Assembly (NCBI GenBank): GCA_964525045.1
Contig: CAZGFD010000020.1
Coordinates: 1 to 64,000, forward strand
Direction: 5' to 3'
Length of the DNA stretch: 64,000 bases
Source: G020348185 sp964525045
GTDB lineage: Bacteria > Nitrospirota > Nitrospiria > Nitrospirales > UBA8639
Shown: piece by piece, positions 1 to 8,837 of the stretch
How the letters are laid out: each line of letters opens with the position of its first letter
How positions within the stretch are numbered: position 1 is the stretch's first letter
The notes under the pieces: model-generated
Seen by the model: the letters and a program-made list of their open reading frames with translations, nothing else
Told to the model about the DNA's origin: nothing
Databases searched by the model: none
Translations under genes and position numbers: made by a program

Positions 1-37
1 ATGGCAAGAAATTCGTATTAATACCCATTGACATTAA

Positions 38-1615
38 TCACAGTTGCTCACCCGGCTGTTGAGGATTGCTTAGACACCCAACATTGCTAGGCCCCCCGAC
101 TTGACGGTTGGAGATACCGTGGCCATATTCATGTATAATGACACCGCTGTCGAGGCCTGCATCCCGCCGCGGATTGGTTTGGTCGAAAATAAACATCTGC
201 ATCAGGGGCGGATTACCTTCCGGTTCCGTCATGAAACTCGCGTTATTTAAACCAAAATCGTCTTGTGCCCTTGCAACAACGGCATCGCCCCCGCCCCCCC
301 CACGGCCGAAGTTGTTGACCTGAAAGTTTCCTGCTTGCTCATCGAACCCATAATGGTACTGAATATCGTGCACAATATTGTTCCAAAAAAAGAGGTTCGC
401 CACCACAGCTTCGGCGTAACTCCTGGGATCTTGGTTTAGGTTAAGTGGAAAGTCGCAGTTCAGTTGGGCCCCGCAGCTCGGTTCACTGTTATTATTCCCG
501 TCTTGGAAGGCATGGACGTTGTTGCCGCGCATAATGGTGTATTGAGCAATTCCAGTATCGTGCCAACCAAGTGGAGACGCGATGGGGTCGGCTGGATTCA
601 CCACGATTTGTCTCCCACTGCTGTGGTTCGGGCTTTCCGCCGGCAAGGGGTATACGTTATAGGAGTCCTGAGCTACCCAGTCGAATCTTGTAAACACCCG
701 ACCACCATCCTCGGCTGGGGGTCCGAACTCTGCATCAACGGTCATGTCATAAACATGCTGGCCATCCAGGCTATGAATTTGAAACCGCCACACAAGATGA
801 AGCTCATGGCCTACCGGCAACCACATGAGCTCGGCCTGAATGGTTTTCTTGGAAATTTGATTGCCAAACAGGGGCGTGAGGCGCTGAATTCCCAACGGAT
901 CACCCAATTGACGCGGTGGGGCATCTAGCTGAAGGTTCAAATGCCGGGCAGCGGAGGAAATGGCCTGCACCGCGGTGATTCCTGCAAACAGAGGTTTCAG
1001 CGATACCCGGAGGTTGGGCATGAACGCATTCGTGATGCTTAAGATACGACCGTCTCTGTTGACGTGGATCTGTAATTGCCCGTTGTAGACAGGAATGCCT
1101 TGGTGCTTTTGCCTGAGATAGACGTGGGTGGTTCCCGTGGTGGACGATTCCACGAGGTCAGTGATCTCAAACTCATCAACATCACCCCGCTTCAGTCCCA
1201 ATAGATCAAAATTGGTTCGCACAAACTCCAACGCAATGTCGGTCGGGTCGCCCCCATGTGGATCCGACAGGTAGCCCGTAGGATTCGAGAGGGTTCGTGT
1301 CACTCCTGAATTCGGATCGAAAGTCTCTTTCATAGAGTCGTCCAAGCCTTGTCGGAGCCGGTCTAAGGCTTGTCGTTGGATCTGGCTAGGTTGGACATGT
1401 CGATCGCGAACTTGAGGGAGGGTCAGCCGAAGGTCGAAATTCGAACTACGCTCTTGAGGTGATCCCGCCCATACAGAAATGCCCGCAGAAGCGATGGCCA
1501 GTATAATGAGAACGCACAACAAAATCCTCCCCAAGGGGCGGCAGATGCCTGGTGACCATTGAGGGCATGGAGGAAAATGCATGACGCGATGGCGGGGCCA
1601 GAATGTCGATTCCAT
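38..1615 (-). CDS. M36 (fungalysin-type) metallopeptidase, truncated at the C-terminus
   Basis: Predicted secreted zinc metallopeptidase. Residues about 30-50 form a hydrophobic signal or anchor segment. Residues about 110-230 look like a fungalysin/thermolysin propeptide (FTP/PepSY-like). The catalytic region contains HEYGH at residues 495-499, the HExxH zinc site in the HEYGHGIS context typical of family M36. The family then continues with a GEGWSD-like segment that supplies the third zinc ligand, followed by a further C-terminal part. Here the frame reads ...PGEQL and stops, so the protein ends at this point. The start at 1615 follows a GGAAGG ribosome-binding site. It may be a broken gene or a shortened active form; only 37 bases remain before the window edge, so the downstream sequence cannot be judged. 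Confidence 0.75.
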   Translation of the reverse strand: MESTFWPRHRVMHFPPCPQWSPGICRPLGRILLCVLIILAIASAGISVWAGSPQERSSNFDLRLTLPQVRDRHVQPSQIQRQALDRLRQGLDDSMKETFDPNSGVTRTLSNPTGYLSDPHGGDPTDIALEFVRTNFDLLGLKRGDVDEFEITDLVESSTTGTTHVYLRQKHQGIPVYNGQLQIHVNRDGRILSITNAFMPNLRVSLKPLFAGITAVQAISSAARHLNLQLDAPPRQLGDPLGIQRLTPLFGNQISKKTIQAELMWLPVGHELHLVWRFQIHSLDGQHVYDMTVDAEFGPPAEDGGRVFTRFDWVAQDSYNVYPLPAESPNHSSGRQIVVNPADPIASPLGWHDTGIAQYTIMRGNNVHAFQDGNNNSEPSCGAQLNCDFPLNLNQDPRSYAEAVVANLFFWNNIVHDIQYHYGFDEQAGNFQVNNFGRGGGGGDAVVARAQDDFGLNNASFMTEPEGNPPLMQMFIFDQTNPRRDAGLDSGVIIHEYGHGISNRQVGGPSNVGCLSNPQQPGEQL

Positions 1616-2027
1616 AAGACCTTCCGCTTAGGGAGAAAGAACATTTATACCGACTACAGTATAAGGATAATATCGTACATTATTGTACGCCTGTCTGTTT
1701 CCTCAAAACAACACCTCAGCAGGTATATTAAGAGGATCGCATGACTTTCCACAGCTATCAAGACGCTTTCTTTTGGAATCCAGAGCTTCAGCTTGGTGCC
1801 GCAAGGGCCTCAAAAACCCTCCATATTGTTTTTCATCTCAAAACTTATATAATACTATGGTAAGCGGCGCTTACCTCGAAAATCGACGACCTTTATTTAT
1901 ATTTCCTGTGGGGCGGCGATCCCCACCTGAGCTAAAGTGGTCTTATCCAAAAATGAGGCGTTCAAGGTGAGAGTAAACACCTAGCTATTTTCCCACTTGG
2001 TCAATTTTGAAAAGGACCGCGATTCTC
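1616..2027. other. Intergenic region with a short perfect palindrome
   Basis: No convincing gene is seen between the peptidase start and the small plus-strand gene. At 1674-1689, about 60 bases upstream of the peptidase start, lies the inverted repeat CGTACA-TTAT-TGTACG, which could be an operator. The rest shows nothing I can interpret. Confidence 0.4.
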
Positions 2028-2300
2028 ATGAAATTAAAAGTCGGCGATTTCATCATTGTCCGAAAATGGAAAGCCTCCACCCATCCCAGCCCTCGCGCAA
2101 AGGAGGTGTTTCCTACTCAGTATGGCGATACCTATCGTTATGGAATCGACAAGTATTGGAAGGTCGTCGAAATCGTTGATGACCATACGGTGGTCATTGA
2201 GACCCGTCGCGGGAAAAGACACCAAATCGAAACCGACAACGTGCATCTCCGCAAGGCTGGATTTTTTGACAAATTGTTACATGGAAAGCGTTTCTTTTGA
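2028..2300 (+). CDS. Small conserved-looking hypothetical protein, about 90 residues
   Basis: I do not recognise a named family. The protein begins MKLKVGDFIIVRKW and alternates hydrophobic and charged residues in short beta-strand-like stretches (VGDFIIV, YWKVVEIVDD, TVVIETRRG), suggesting a small SH3-like or KOW-like barrel. The C-terminus is basic. A TTG seven codons upstream is possible, but ATG at 2028 is preferred because AAAAGGA at about 2010-2016 lies upstream at acceptable distance. It faces the EamA-type transporter gene tail to tail. No cysteines, signal peptide or membrane segment is evident. Confidence 0.55.
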   Translation: MKLKVGDFIIVRKWKASTHPSPRAKEVFPTQYGDTYRYGIDKYWKVVEIVDDHTVVIETRRGKRHQIETDNVHLRKAGFFDKLLHGKRFF

Positions 2301-2353
2301 ATTGGCCCCCCGTTAGAGCCTCACGGTATCTGACTCTTAAACTTGTCTCTCAT

Positions 2354-3235
2354 CTACCTACGGATCTTGGCCATTCGTTGGGGTACATAGGCTCGGCCCA
2401 AGAATACCAGAAGAATTCCCCCGAGTATCATCAAAGCTGAAAGTGATAGACGCAGGGTGATGGCCTCAGCCATAAACACCACCCCCCCAAAAACCGCGAT
2501 CACGGGAACAAAGAGTTGCACGACAGCCGCTTCGGTGGTTGAAAGCCCACTAAGGGCCATATACCAGATGGTATAACCAATCCCTGAGGCAACTCCTCCC
2601 GATAACACGGCTAAAACGATTCCTGTGAAGGAATAATGCGCGTTGTGAGCAGCCGCAATGATCAAAACGAGAATCCAGGGTATCGTCCGTAAAAAATTAA
2701 AGGTGGTATCACCAAGCGGGTTGGTGGAACTTCTTCCTTTCCAGGTATACAGTCCCCAGGCAACCCCAGCTATCGCCATTAGGGCAAAACCGACAAATGA
2801 TGGTGTCGCGACTCCAGGTAATACCAAATAGACGAATCCCCCGAACGCAATGCCTGCTCCAAGCCATTCAGTGACAAGCAGTCGTTTCTCGGAAAGAAGG
2901 GCCATCAGAATCATGGTTATTTGTACCGCACCAAATAAAATGAGGGCCCCCGTCCCTGTCTCTAACGTCAAATAGGCAAAAGAAAAGGTCACCGCATACA
3001 GAAATAACATGAAACTCGATTGCCAGCTGCCGTTGGTGTTCAAGCGGCCTGGACGGGCTTGGAGTTGAAGGAGGCCTAGGAGAACAATCGTCCCGGACAA
3101 CAAGCGGATGACCGTGAAATTCGCTGCGTCAATGGTTGATTCCCCCAAAGCGACACGACAGAGAACGGAATTGCCTGCGAACGCCAAAAGGGCCAAGCCA
3201 GTTAAGGAACCAATTTTGAGGCGTTGGGATGTCAT
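2354..3235 (-). CDS. EamA/DMT-family drug/metabolite transporter
   Basis: Polytopic inner-membrane permease of about 293 residues with roughly ten hydrophobic helices arranged as two EamA repeats, the usual DMT architecture. The first repeat includes a segment like LLAFAGNSVLCRVAL, and the second begins near VGFALMAIAGVAWGLYTWKG. Substrate cannot be told from sequence; the family exports or imports small metabolites. I chose the internal ATG at 3235 (MTSQRLKIG) because the 26 residues upstream are polar and unlike a family N-terminus; an extended start at 3313 is possible. It lies just downstream of the ion channel gene on the same strand. Confidence 0.8.
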   Translation of the reverse strand: MTSQRLKIGSLTGLALLAFAGNSVLCRVALGESTIDAANFTVIRLLSGTIVLLGLLQLQARPGRLNTNGSWQSSFMLFLYAVTFSFAYLTLETGTGALILFGAVQITMILMALLSEKRLLVTEWLGAGIAFGGFVYLVLPGVATPSFVGFALMAIAGVAWGLYTWKGRSSTNPLGDTTFNFLRTIPWILVLIIAAAHNAHYSFTGIVLAVLSGGVASGIGYTIWYMALSGLSTTEAAVVQLFVPVIAVFGGVVFMAEAITLRLSLSALMILGGILLVFLGRAYVPQRMAKIRR

Positions 3236-3326
3236 CCCATGAGAAGATGTCCTACTCACTTTTTTTCGCGAACAAAGGCAATTTTGTGTTGAACCGGCAG
3301 GCTTCATAACCAACCATCACCGGACC

Positions 3327-4082
3327 TTACGCTCCTTCAGTCTCAATATGGAGGACTCTTCCGCAATGCTTACAATGGACGGCATCCATATCATGCCTTT
3401 TCAATCCGCAGTCGGGACATTCGAATGGAACTTTGGCCGGGCGAAACACGGACTGAACGAGCTTGAGAAAGAGGGCCACGCCCAGCACCATGATAATGAT
3501 GGATAACAGACGTCCAATACGGCCTTGAAGGGTAATATCGCCAAAGCCGGTCGTTGTCAGAGTCGAAATCGTGAAATAGAGGGCATCTGCATAGTTTACT
3601 ATCTGCGGGTTTTCTTCGTGTTGAAAGACATAGACCAGTGCGGAGATCACAAAAACGAACACAAAAAGATTGAGGACGCTTTGAATCAGGGCTTCGTTAC
3701 GAGCAAAAAATTTAAATTGGTACCGAAGCTCTCTTAATAAATGGTACGAACGTAACAATCGAAGAGCGCGAAACACTCGTAGGAAGGCGAGGTTTTCAAC
3801 GATGGTCGGAGCCAAAAGCGCAATAATGACGATAAAATCCAAAATGGTAATCGGTTGCACCATATATTTAAGTCGACTTTTTGCAATCAAGAATCGTGCG
3901 AGAAGATCCAGACTCAGAAAAAAAGCAATGACAAAATCCGTTGCGATGATCCACGGGGTTATCGCTACCATTGAGGTCACCAAGAAAAAGCAAATCGTTA
4001 TGACATCAAAGGCAACCAAGGCTAATCGAAAATGGACAGATCTCTTGGTTTTTCCGTGGTAGAGCTCGTGTAAATTGGGCAT
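3327..4082 (-). CDS. Voltage-sensor-type potassium channel with C-terminal zinc ribbon
   Basis: Six-helix ion channel, about 251 residues. Four hydrophobic helices are followed by an S4-like helix with arginines spaced every three or so residues (FLRVFRALRLLRSYHLLRELR), then S5, a pore loop with the selectivity filter TTGFGD, and S6. This is the arrangement of single-subunit K+ channels of the VIC superfamily. After S6 the chain ends in a Cys4 motif, CPDCG...CKHCG, looking like a zinc ribbon. The start at 4082 is preferred over 4106 because GAGGAG lies five bases upstream. No RCK/TrkA-N domain is present. Likely potassium permeation across the inner membrane; gating ligand unknown. Confidence 0.8.
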   Translation of the reverse strand: MPNLHELYHGKTKRSVHFRLALVAFDVITICFFLVTSMVAITPWIIATDFVIAFFLSLDLLARFLIAKSRLKYMVQPITILDFIVIIALLAPTIVENLAFLRVFRALRLLRSYHLLRELRYQFKFFARNEALIQSVLNLFVFVFVISALVYVFQHEENPQIVNYADALYFTISTLTTTGFGDITLQGRIGRLLSIIIMVLGVALFLKLVQSVFRPAKVPFECPDCGLKRHDMDAVHCKHCGRVLHIETEGA

Positions 4083-4174
4083 AGCAGCTCCTCGTAAAAC
4101 GGCCATGTGGGTTGGATTCAGACCCCATTTCGCAAGATGTTATCTACCTTGCAGAGGCTTAGGGTAGAACCGGG

Positions 4175-5377
4175 TCATTCTTCAACTATGTTCTGGCCAA
4201 ACAGGATGGGGCCGTAGGCCACCACGAATACCATATACGCGCCACTCCAACAAACTGCTGCCACACTCAGCATGGGGATTTCGGGGAACTCTGTAATTGG
4301 TCCCCATAGCCGCAGTATCGCACCCAGATTAACCATGATGTAAGCCAAGACGGTCATGAGACCCGCGTGTTTTGGCCGGCCCGTATGCCCCAGACTGGCG
4401 CGAGTCATGACGGCAAGGGTCATCACCCCAACTGCCCCGGTGGTGAGCGCGTGTACAGCATCCACCTCGGTCATGCCAAGTCCAAGAATAGCTCCACCAA
4501 TAATGAAAAGCGACATTACCAACCAACCGTAACCCACATGCAGGACCAGCACTAATGGCTCGCGCCATGTCACCCAGCCGTGCCAGCCCAGCAAGCGGAT
4601 CAGATTGGCGAAACCTGCCGCCACGAGCATCCAGCCGGTAGCCACCTCTTGTGGAAGAAAAACCCACGCGACCGCAGCCACTCCTACCAAAATTAGTGAT
4701 AGCCCATCGATTCGAGAAAAGGACGCAGGTTGTCCGATCATTCCTTGATCGGATAAATAATCGTAAGTAAAGGTGGGTGTGATGCGTCCACCGATGAGGG
4801 CCAGCAAGACCATGACAAGAGCCAGGGCTATTCGTACCGAAAATTCCGTCGTCTCGCCTCTTAGAAAGGAAACATGGAACAAAATATTGGCGAAGGCGTA
4901 CAGACTGATCAGAAATCCTATCGGTAAGCGATCCCAGGTCTTTCCGATCACAATCTCTCGCCAAACAATGGCCGTCATAACCACGAGAAATGCCCCATCA
5001 ACGATAGGGGTAAGGAGCAAATTGACCCAGGGGGTGCCGAACGCGATGCGTCCTGCCAGCCACAATGTCAACAACAGTATTAATGGGATTCCCCTGATGG
5101 GCGGGCGTTCGGTCCAGCTGGGGATAGCCGTCAGAAGGAAACCGGTCATGACGGCGGGTAAAAAGCCGAACACCATTTCATGCACATGCCAATCCCGTGC
5201 GGGATATTGCCACGTCATGTCCCATTCTCCGGCAAGAATCAAAATCCAAACAGGGACGGCAAAACCTGCAAAAATCGAGGCAGCGAGAAAAAATGGCCTG
5301 AACCCATAAGAAAAAATCGCAGAGTCGTGATAATGGCGTTTACCTCGCATCGCGTCAGCCTTTGGTTCATCAGTCAT
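4175..5377 (-). CDS. nnrS: NnrS family membrane protein
   Basis: Polytopic membrane protein of about 400 residues with around twelve hydrophobic helices. The N-terminal FSYGFRPFFL segment, the WHVHEMVFGF segment with histidines, and the later HALTTGAVGVMTLAVMTRASLGHTGR segment are characteristic of NnrS, a haem- and copper-containing protein linked to nitric oxide stress and denitrification. No denitrification genes or Fnr-type boxes are visible beside it. The start is uncertain: MTDEPKAD at 5377 gives a family-like N-terminus, while an in-frame ATG at 5452 would add 25 residues. Confidence 0.85.
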   Translation of the reverse strand: MTDEPKADAMRGKRHYHDSAIFSYGFRPFFLAASIFAGFAVPVWILILAGEWDMTWQYPARDWHVHEMVFGFLPAVMTGFLLTAIPSWTERPPIRGIPLILLLTLWLAGRIAFGTPWVNLLLTPIVDGAFLVVMTAIVWREIVIGKTWDRLPIGFLISLYAFANILFHVSFLRGETTEFSVRIALALVMVLLALIGGRITPTFTYDYLSDQGMIGQPASFSRIDGLSLILVGVAAVAWVFLPQEVATGWMLVAAGFANLIRLLGWHGWVTWREPLVLVLHVGYGWLVMSLFIIGGAILGLGMTEVDAVHALTTGAVGVMTLAVMTRASLGHTGRPKHAGLMTVLAYIMVNLGAILRLWGPITEFPEIPMLSVAAVCWSGAYMVFVVAYGPILFGQNIVEE

Positions 5378-5543
5378 GGTACGATCATAGGGCCGGAGCC
5401 CTCCTTGGTGTCTTATGAAGTAGTATTTGAGGTAGTTTACAATATCCATCACCTGAGTCTATCTGAATATACGCGGGAGGACACCCTTCTTTTCTTGGTC
5501 CGGATCCCTCTGACATTCCATCACTACTAGAGGTTCCAAAAAT

Positions 5544-6266
5544 ATGAATACATCTGTTCAAGCGATAACCTTTTCAGGATTAATTTGGGCTTTCGTACCC
5601 ACGGTCATCGTTATAACCATTATGTATGGATGGGCTTTGAAGGCGGGAGCCGCGTTGCATGCCGTCGCGCGTATGTTGATCCAATTGCTGCTGATCGGAT
5701 ACGTCTTGACCTATATCTTCGAGACCGACCATCCGGGCGTGATCCTGTTCGTGTTGGGGGTCATGCTTGTCGGCGCAAGCTGGATCGCGCTCCGCCCGTT
5801 AAAAAAGAAACAGCCTCATCTGTATGGGAAAGCTCTAGGCGCCATCATGGTCGGAGGCACTCTCACCCTCGCGGGGGTGACTCAAGTGGTGCTCGGGGTT
5901 CAACCCTGGTTTCTGCCTCGCTATGTGGTCCCACTTGCCGGAATGATCTTTGCCAGTTCCATGAATACCGTCAGCTTGGCGGCCGAACGGTTCGAGGCGG
6001 AACGCGAGAGGGCCCGTCCTTACATCGATGCAAGAAATATTGCCTTACAGTCGTCATTGATTCCTATCACCAATTCATTATTTGCCGTCGGATTGGTGTC
6101 CTTGCCTGGAATGATGACAGGGCAGATTCTCTCAGGGGTGTCCCCACTCGTTGCCGCCAAATATCAGATTGTGATTATGTGTTCGGTATTCGGGGCCTCC
6201 GGCCTGTCCGCCTCGTTGTATCTCCTTTGGGCAGGGGGTAAGAGAGAGAAACCCATTCAACGTTAA
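5544..6266 (+). CDS. fetB: FetB-type ABC transporter permease (UPF0014)
   Basis: Integral membrane protein of 240 residues with six to seven hydrophobic helices. Conserved stretches such as GMIFASSMNTVSLAAERFEAE, YIDARNIALQSSLIPITNSL and VSLPGMMTGQILSGVSPLVAAKYQI match the UPF0014/FetB family, the permease of an iron exporter that normally pairs with the ATPase FetA. No ATPase gene is adjacent: upstream is the divergent nnrS, and the next gene on the other side is the convergent cca, whose stop lies one base away. The start ATG at 5544 has only a weak upstream GAGG. It may work with an ATPase encoded elsewhere. Confidence 0.85.
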   Translation: MNTSVQAITFSGLIWAFVPTVIVITIMYGWALKAGAALHAVARMLIQLLLIGYVLTYIFETDHPGVILFVLGVMLVGASWIALRPLKKKQPHLYGKALGAIMVGGTLTLAGVTQVVLGVQPWFLPRYVVPLAGMIFASSMNTVSLAAERFEAERERARPYIDARNIALQSSLIPITNSLFAVGLVSLPGMMTGQILSGVSPLVAAKYQIVIMCSVFGASGLSASLYLLWAGGKREKPIQR

Positions 6267-6267
6267 A

Positions 6268-7665
6268 CTATTTGCGAAACCCTTCTTTGAGAACCCATTC
6301 TTTTGCGGCCGGCAGTGTATCAAACCTCCCATCAAGTTGAGCTTCAAATGCTAATTTGAGAATTTTTCCCATTTGAGGTCCTGGGCGAAACCCCATGTCC
6401 AGCAAATGGCGGCCAAGGAGAACAGGTTGAGGGGCGGCACTTTCGACGTTCAACTCTTTGGCCATCAGTTCCATGTGTTTCATTTTCTCGGGGAGCCCCT
6501 TCGGAAGAGGTGGCCGGCCATTGTTGTCGGCTTCAACAAGGCGACACAACATTTCAATGGTTTCCCCTGAGGTTGAAAGCCTTAAGGAGAGTCGTCTGAC
6601 ATGGCGGGGTGAGCCGACGAAGTCGATATGGGTCAGATGGTGGAGACATAACCCTAAGACCCGTTCCACAATTTTCGATGGAGTCCCTATCCGTTCAAGA
6701 AATTGAAGGTAAATGTCTTTAGTCTTGGGATGCCCTCCGGAACTCACCCTGTCAGGTGTTACCTTGGTAGTGGTGGGTTTGCCAAGATCATGACACAAGG
6801 CCGCTAAGACCAACGTCCCGCGGTCCTCCATCGAGAGGCTATCACGTCCTGCGATCCGGGCCGCTTCATCTGTAACCAGCAAGGTATGGTTCCATACATC
6901 ACCTTCTGGATGCCAACGTGGTTCTTGAGGACAGCCCTCAAGGGCCGCGAGTTCCGGGTACCCCTGAATCCATTGGGTTTCCTTTAACCACACGAGCCCG
7001 AGAGAGGGGTGGGTTGATTGCGCGGCCCACTTGTACCATTCCGCCCAAATCCTCTCGATAGGAAGCGTTTCATATTCTTTAAACAGACTGTGTGCGACAT
7101 TGACCGTCTCGGTGTCCGGGGTTAAATCAAATCGTCCCACCAATTGGAGACCACGAAGGACTCGAAGGGGATCTTCCCCAAACTTCAATGAGGTATGGCG
7201 AAGGATTCGTTGTTCCAGATCCTGGAGGCCCCCAAAGGGATCCCATAATTCCTGGGTCAGAAGATCTATGGCCATCGCGTTGATCGTAAAATCGCGCCGA
7301 GAAGCGGCTTCTTCCGGACTCATATGCGCATCAGAGAACACTTCAAAGCCACGATGGCCTTCTCCCCTTTTGGACTCCCGGCGGGGCAACGACACGTCAA
7401 TGGGCAATCCTTGTATTTTGATAACCCCGAACGCTTCTCCCACCAGACTTATAGAGAACCACCGGGACAGAATTTCCACAAGCCTTGGAGGTTGAATGCC
7501 ATAGACCTCCATATCAAAATCCCTGGGGAAGGAGCCCAAGAGAGTATCCCGGACACAGCCGCCAACTAACAGGGCTTTGCCGCCCTCGTTTACCACCACC
7601 TTGGAAATGGTAACCAAAGCTTCCCGAATGGCGTTATCCTGTATCTCCACAGATACGTGTCCCAT
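6268..7665 (-). CDS. cca: CCA tRNA nucleotidyltransferase / polynucleotide adenylyltransferase with HD domain
   Basis: Enzyme that adds or repairs the 3' CCA of tRNAs. Residues about 30-150 form the nucleotidyltransferase head with GGCVRDTLLG and the metal-binding RDFDMEVYG. The tRNA-binding segment FGEDPLRVLRGLQLVGRF follows. A C-terminal HD phosphohydrolase-like domain is shown by HPEGDVWNHTLLV and CHDLGKPTTT. Length 465 fits class II enzymes carrying an HD domain. The gene ends one base from the stop of fetB, with no space for a terminator between them. Confidence 0.9.
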   Translation of the reverse strand: MGHVSVEIQDNAIREALVTISKVVVNEGGKALLVGGCVRDTLLGSFPRDFDMEVYGIQPPRLVEILSRWFSISLVGEAFGVIKIQGLPIDVSLPRRESKRGEGHRGFEVFSDAHMSPEEAASRRDFTINAMAIDLLTQELWDPFGGLQDLEQRILRHTSLKFGEDPLRVLRGLQLVGRFDLTPDTETVNVAHSLFKEYETLPIERIWAEWYKWAAQSTHPSLGLVWLKETQWIQGYPELAALEGCPQEPRWHPEGDVWNHTLLVTDEAARIAGRDSLSMEDRGTLVLAALCHDLGKPTTTKVTPDRVSSGGHPKTKDIYLQFLERIGTPSKIVERVLGLCLHHLTHIDFVGSPRHVRRLSLRLSTSGETIEMLCRLVEADNNGRPPLPKGLPEKMKHMELMAKELNVESAAPQPVLLGRHLLDMGFRPGPQMGKILKLAFEAQLDGRFDTLPAAKEWVLKEGFRK

Positions 7666-7993
7666 GACACCCTTCTCTCAGTTTTGAATGCGGTTTCGTT
7701 CTCATTACTCTTTTATCACAACCTCGTTCTTACATTAAGAAGAAGAGGCCACAGGGGTCTCATTGTATCAGGATATTCCATCTGTTCAGACTTTTTTTGT
7801 GAAATCACGCCAAAATCCAAAAGGCAACTTCTTTCTGTCAAGTGAGAGGGTCATTCCTTAAACTTCCAATAAATAAGAGACCGTAAAAATATTCCCGACC
7901 CCTTATTTATAAGTGTAGGTCCCTTCAGGTGAAGATTGGTGTGGCCGGTTTTCGGTTTTCGAGGATTTCTTATCGAAACGGTGACGCCATATC
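7666..7993. other. Intergenic region, weak inverted repeat
   Basis: No gene is seen. Near 7870-7915 the words TAAATAAG and CTTATTTA form an AT-rich inverted repeat separated by about 24 bases, lying downstream of the SYLF gene on the minus strand and upstream of cca. Its role is unknown; it is too AT-rich for a strong terminator. Confidence 0.3.
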
Positions 7994-8683
7994 TTATTTC
8001 AACAAATTCTTTGCGGTGTTCCGAAGAGAGGCGGAATCAGGGTTGGTGGCCCGCCCCCGGACCAATATATCGATGGGGCGAACAGGCATACCATAGTAAT
8101 TCAGATTGGCCTGGTCTTCGACGGCCACCCCTTGACCATCAATGGAAATCCCCCCATACACCCCTTTGGATTTGGCAAACGCGACGAAATCTCCATTTAG
8201 TCCACCCCCCCGTGCCCCCGATCCGGTACGGCCCATCGCCATACTCGCGTCGCCGCCTATCCGAAAATCGTTGGTATAAAAGGATTCCACCCCCCGTTGT
8301 GTTCGTACCACCACGACAATTTCAGACCTATCGACACCAATTTGTAATCCAACGCTGGCCGACCCCATGGTATAAAAAGCCGGGGGAGACCAATTCCCGT
8401 CCAGTTGTTTCACAATTAAGACGCCGCTCCCTCCGGCTCCTCCCAAAATGAAGGCCCCTCTCAGCAATGAGGGAACGATAAAAATGGCTTTGGCATCTTT
8501 TGCGTGGTCTCGAAGCCAGGCATTGGCCTCATGTAAGTTCTTCAGGGTCATGTCGGCCTTATCGACTAGTTCTTGTTCCTGACCGGCCCAGGCTGGATTC
8601 CCAAGAAACAAAAAACAGAATACAAGGATTCCCAGGTGACTACCTTGGATCACCGGCTTTTGGTTGCCGACGACATTTGACAT
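7994..8683 (-). CDS. SYLF (YSC84-like) lipid-binding domain protein, exported
   Basis: 229 residues with a hydrophobic N-terminal signal sequence (HLGILVFCFLFLGNPAWAG) probably cleaved after AWA. The mature part matches the SYLF/DUF500 fold: AKAIFIVPSLLRGAFILGGAGGSGVL near residues 65-90, then GSASVGLQIGVDRSEIVVVV and SKGVYGGISIDGQGVAV. Proteins of this family bind phospholipids and in bacteria are often periplasmic or outer-membrane associated; the precise role is unknown. A ribosome-binding site AAAGGG precedes the ATG. It sits alone, downstream of the split initiator tRNA. Confidence 0.85.
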   Translation of the reverse strand: MSNVVGNQKPVIQGSHLGILVFCFLFLGNPAWAGQEQELVDKADMTLKNLHEANAWLRDHAKDAKAIFIVPSLLRGAFILGGAGGSGVLIVKQLDGNWSPPAFYTMGSASVGLQIGVDRSEIVVVVRTQRGVESFYTNDFRIGGDASMAMGRTGSGARGGGLNGDFVAFAKSKGVYGGISIDGQGVAVEDQANLNYYGMPVRPIDILVRGRATNPDSASLRNTAKNLLK

Positions 8684-8787
8684 AAAATTCGCCCTTTCTT
8701 CTCTTGATTGACGGTCAAGTTACTAGGTATTTCAGGCTCTTGTCTGATTTCTTTCATTGATTCAGCTTACCATCTTTGACCAGGGCT

Positions 8788-8830
8788 AAAAAATAAAAAA
8801 GGGTTAGGAAATTTCTTTCCTAACCCCTTA
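8788..8830 (-). terminator. Rho-independent terminator of tRNA-fMet
   Basis: Read on the minus strand, GGGGTTAGGAAA pairs with TTTCCTAACCC around a short loop and is followed by TTTTTTATTTTTT. It begins only a few bases after the CCA end of the tRNA, so it ends that transcript. Confidence 0.9.
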
Positions 8831-8837
8831 ATTTTCT

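Noticed and set aside
4329..4964. Minus-strand ORF of 211 codons within nnrS
   Set aside because: It is a shadow frame of nnrS with arginine- and glycine-rich, low-complexity composition.
5585..6241. Plus-strand ORF of 218 codons within fetB
   Set aside because: Alternative frame of the clear FetB coding sequence, with random composition.
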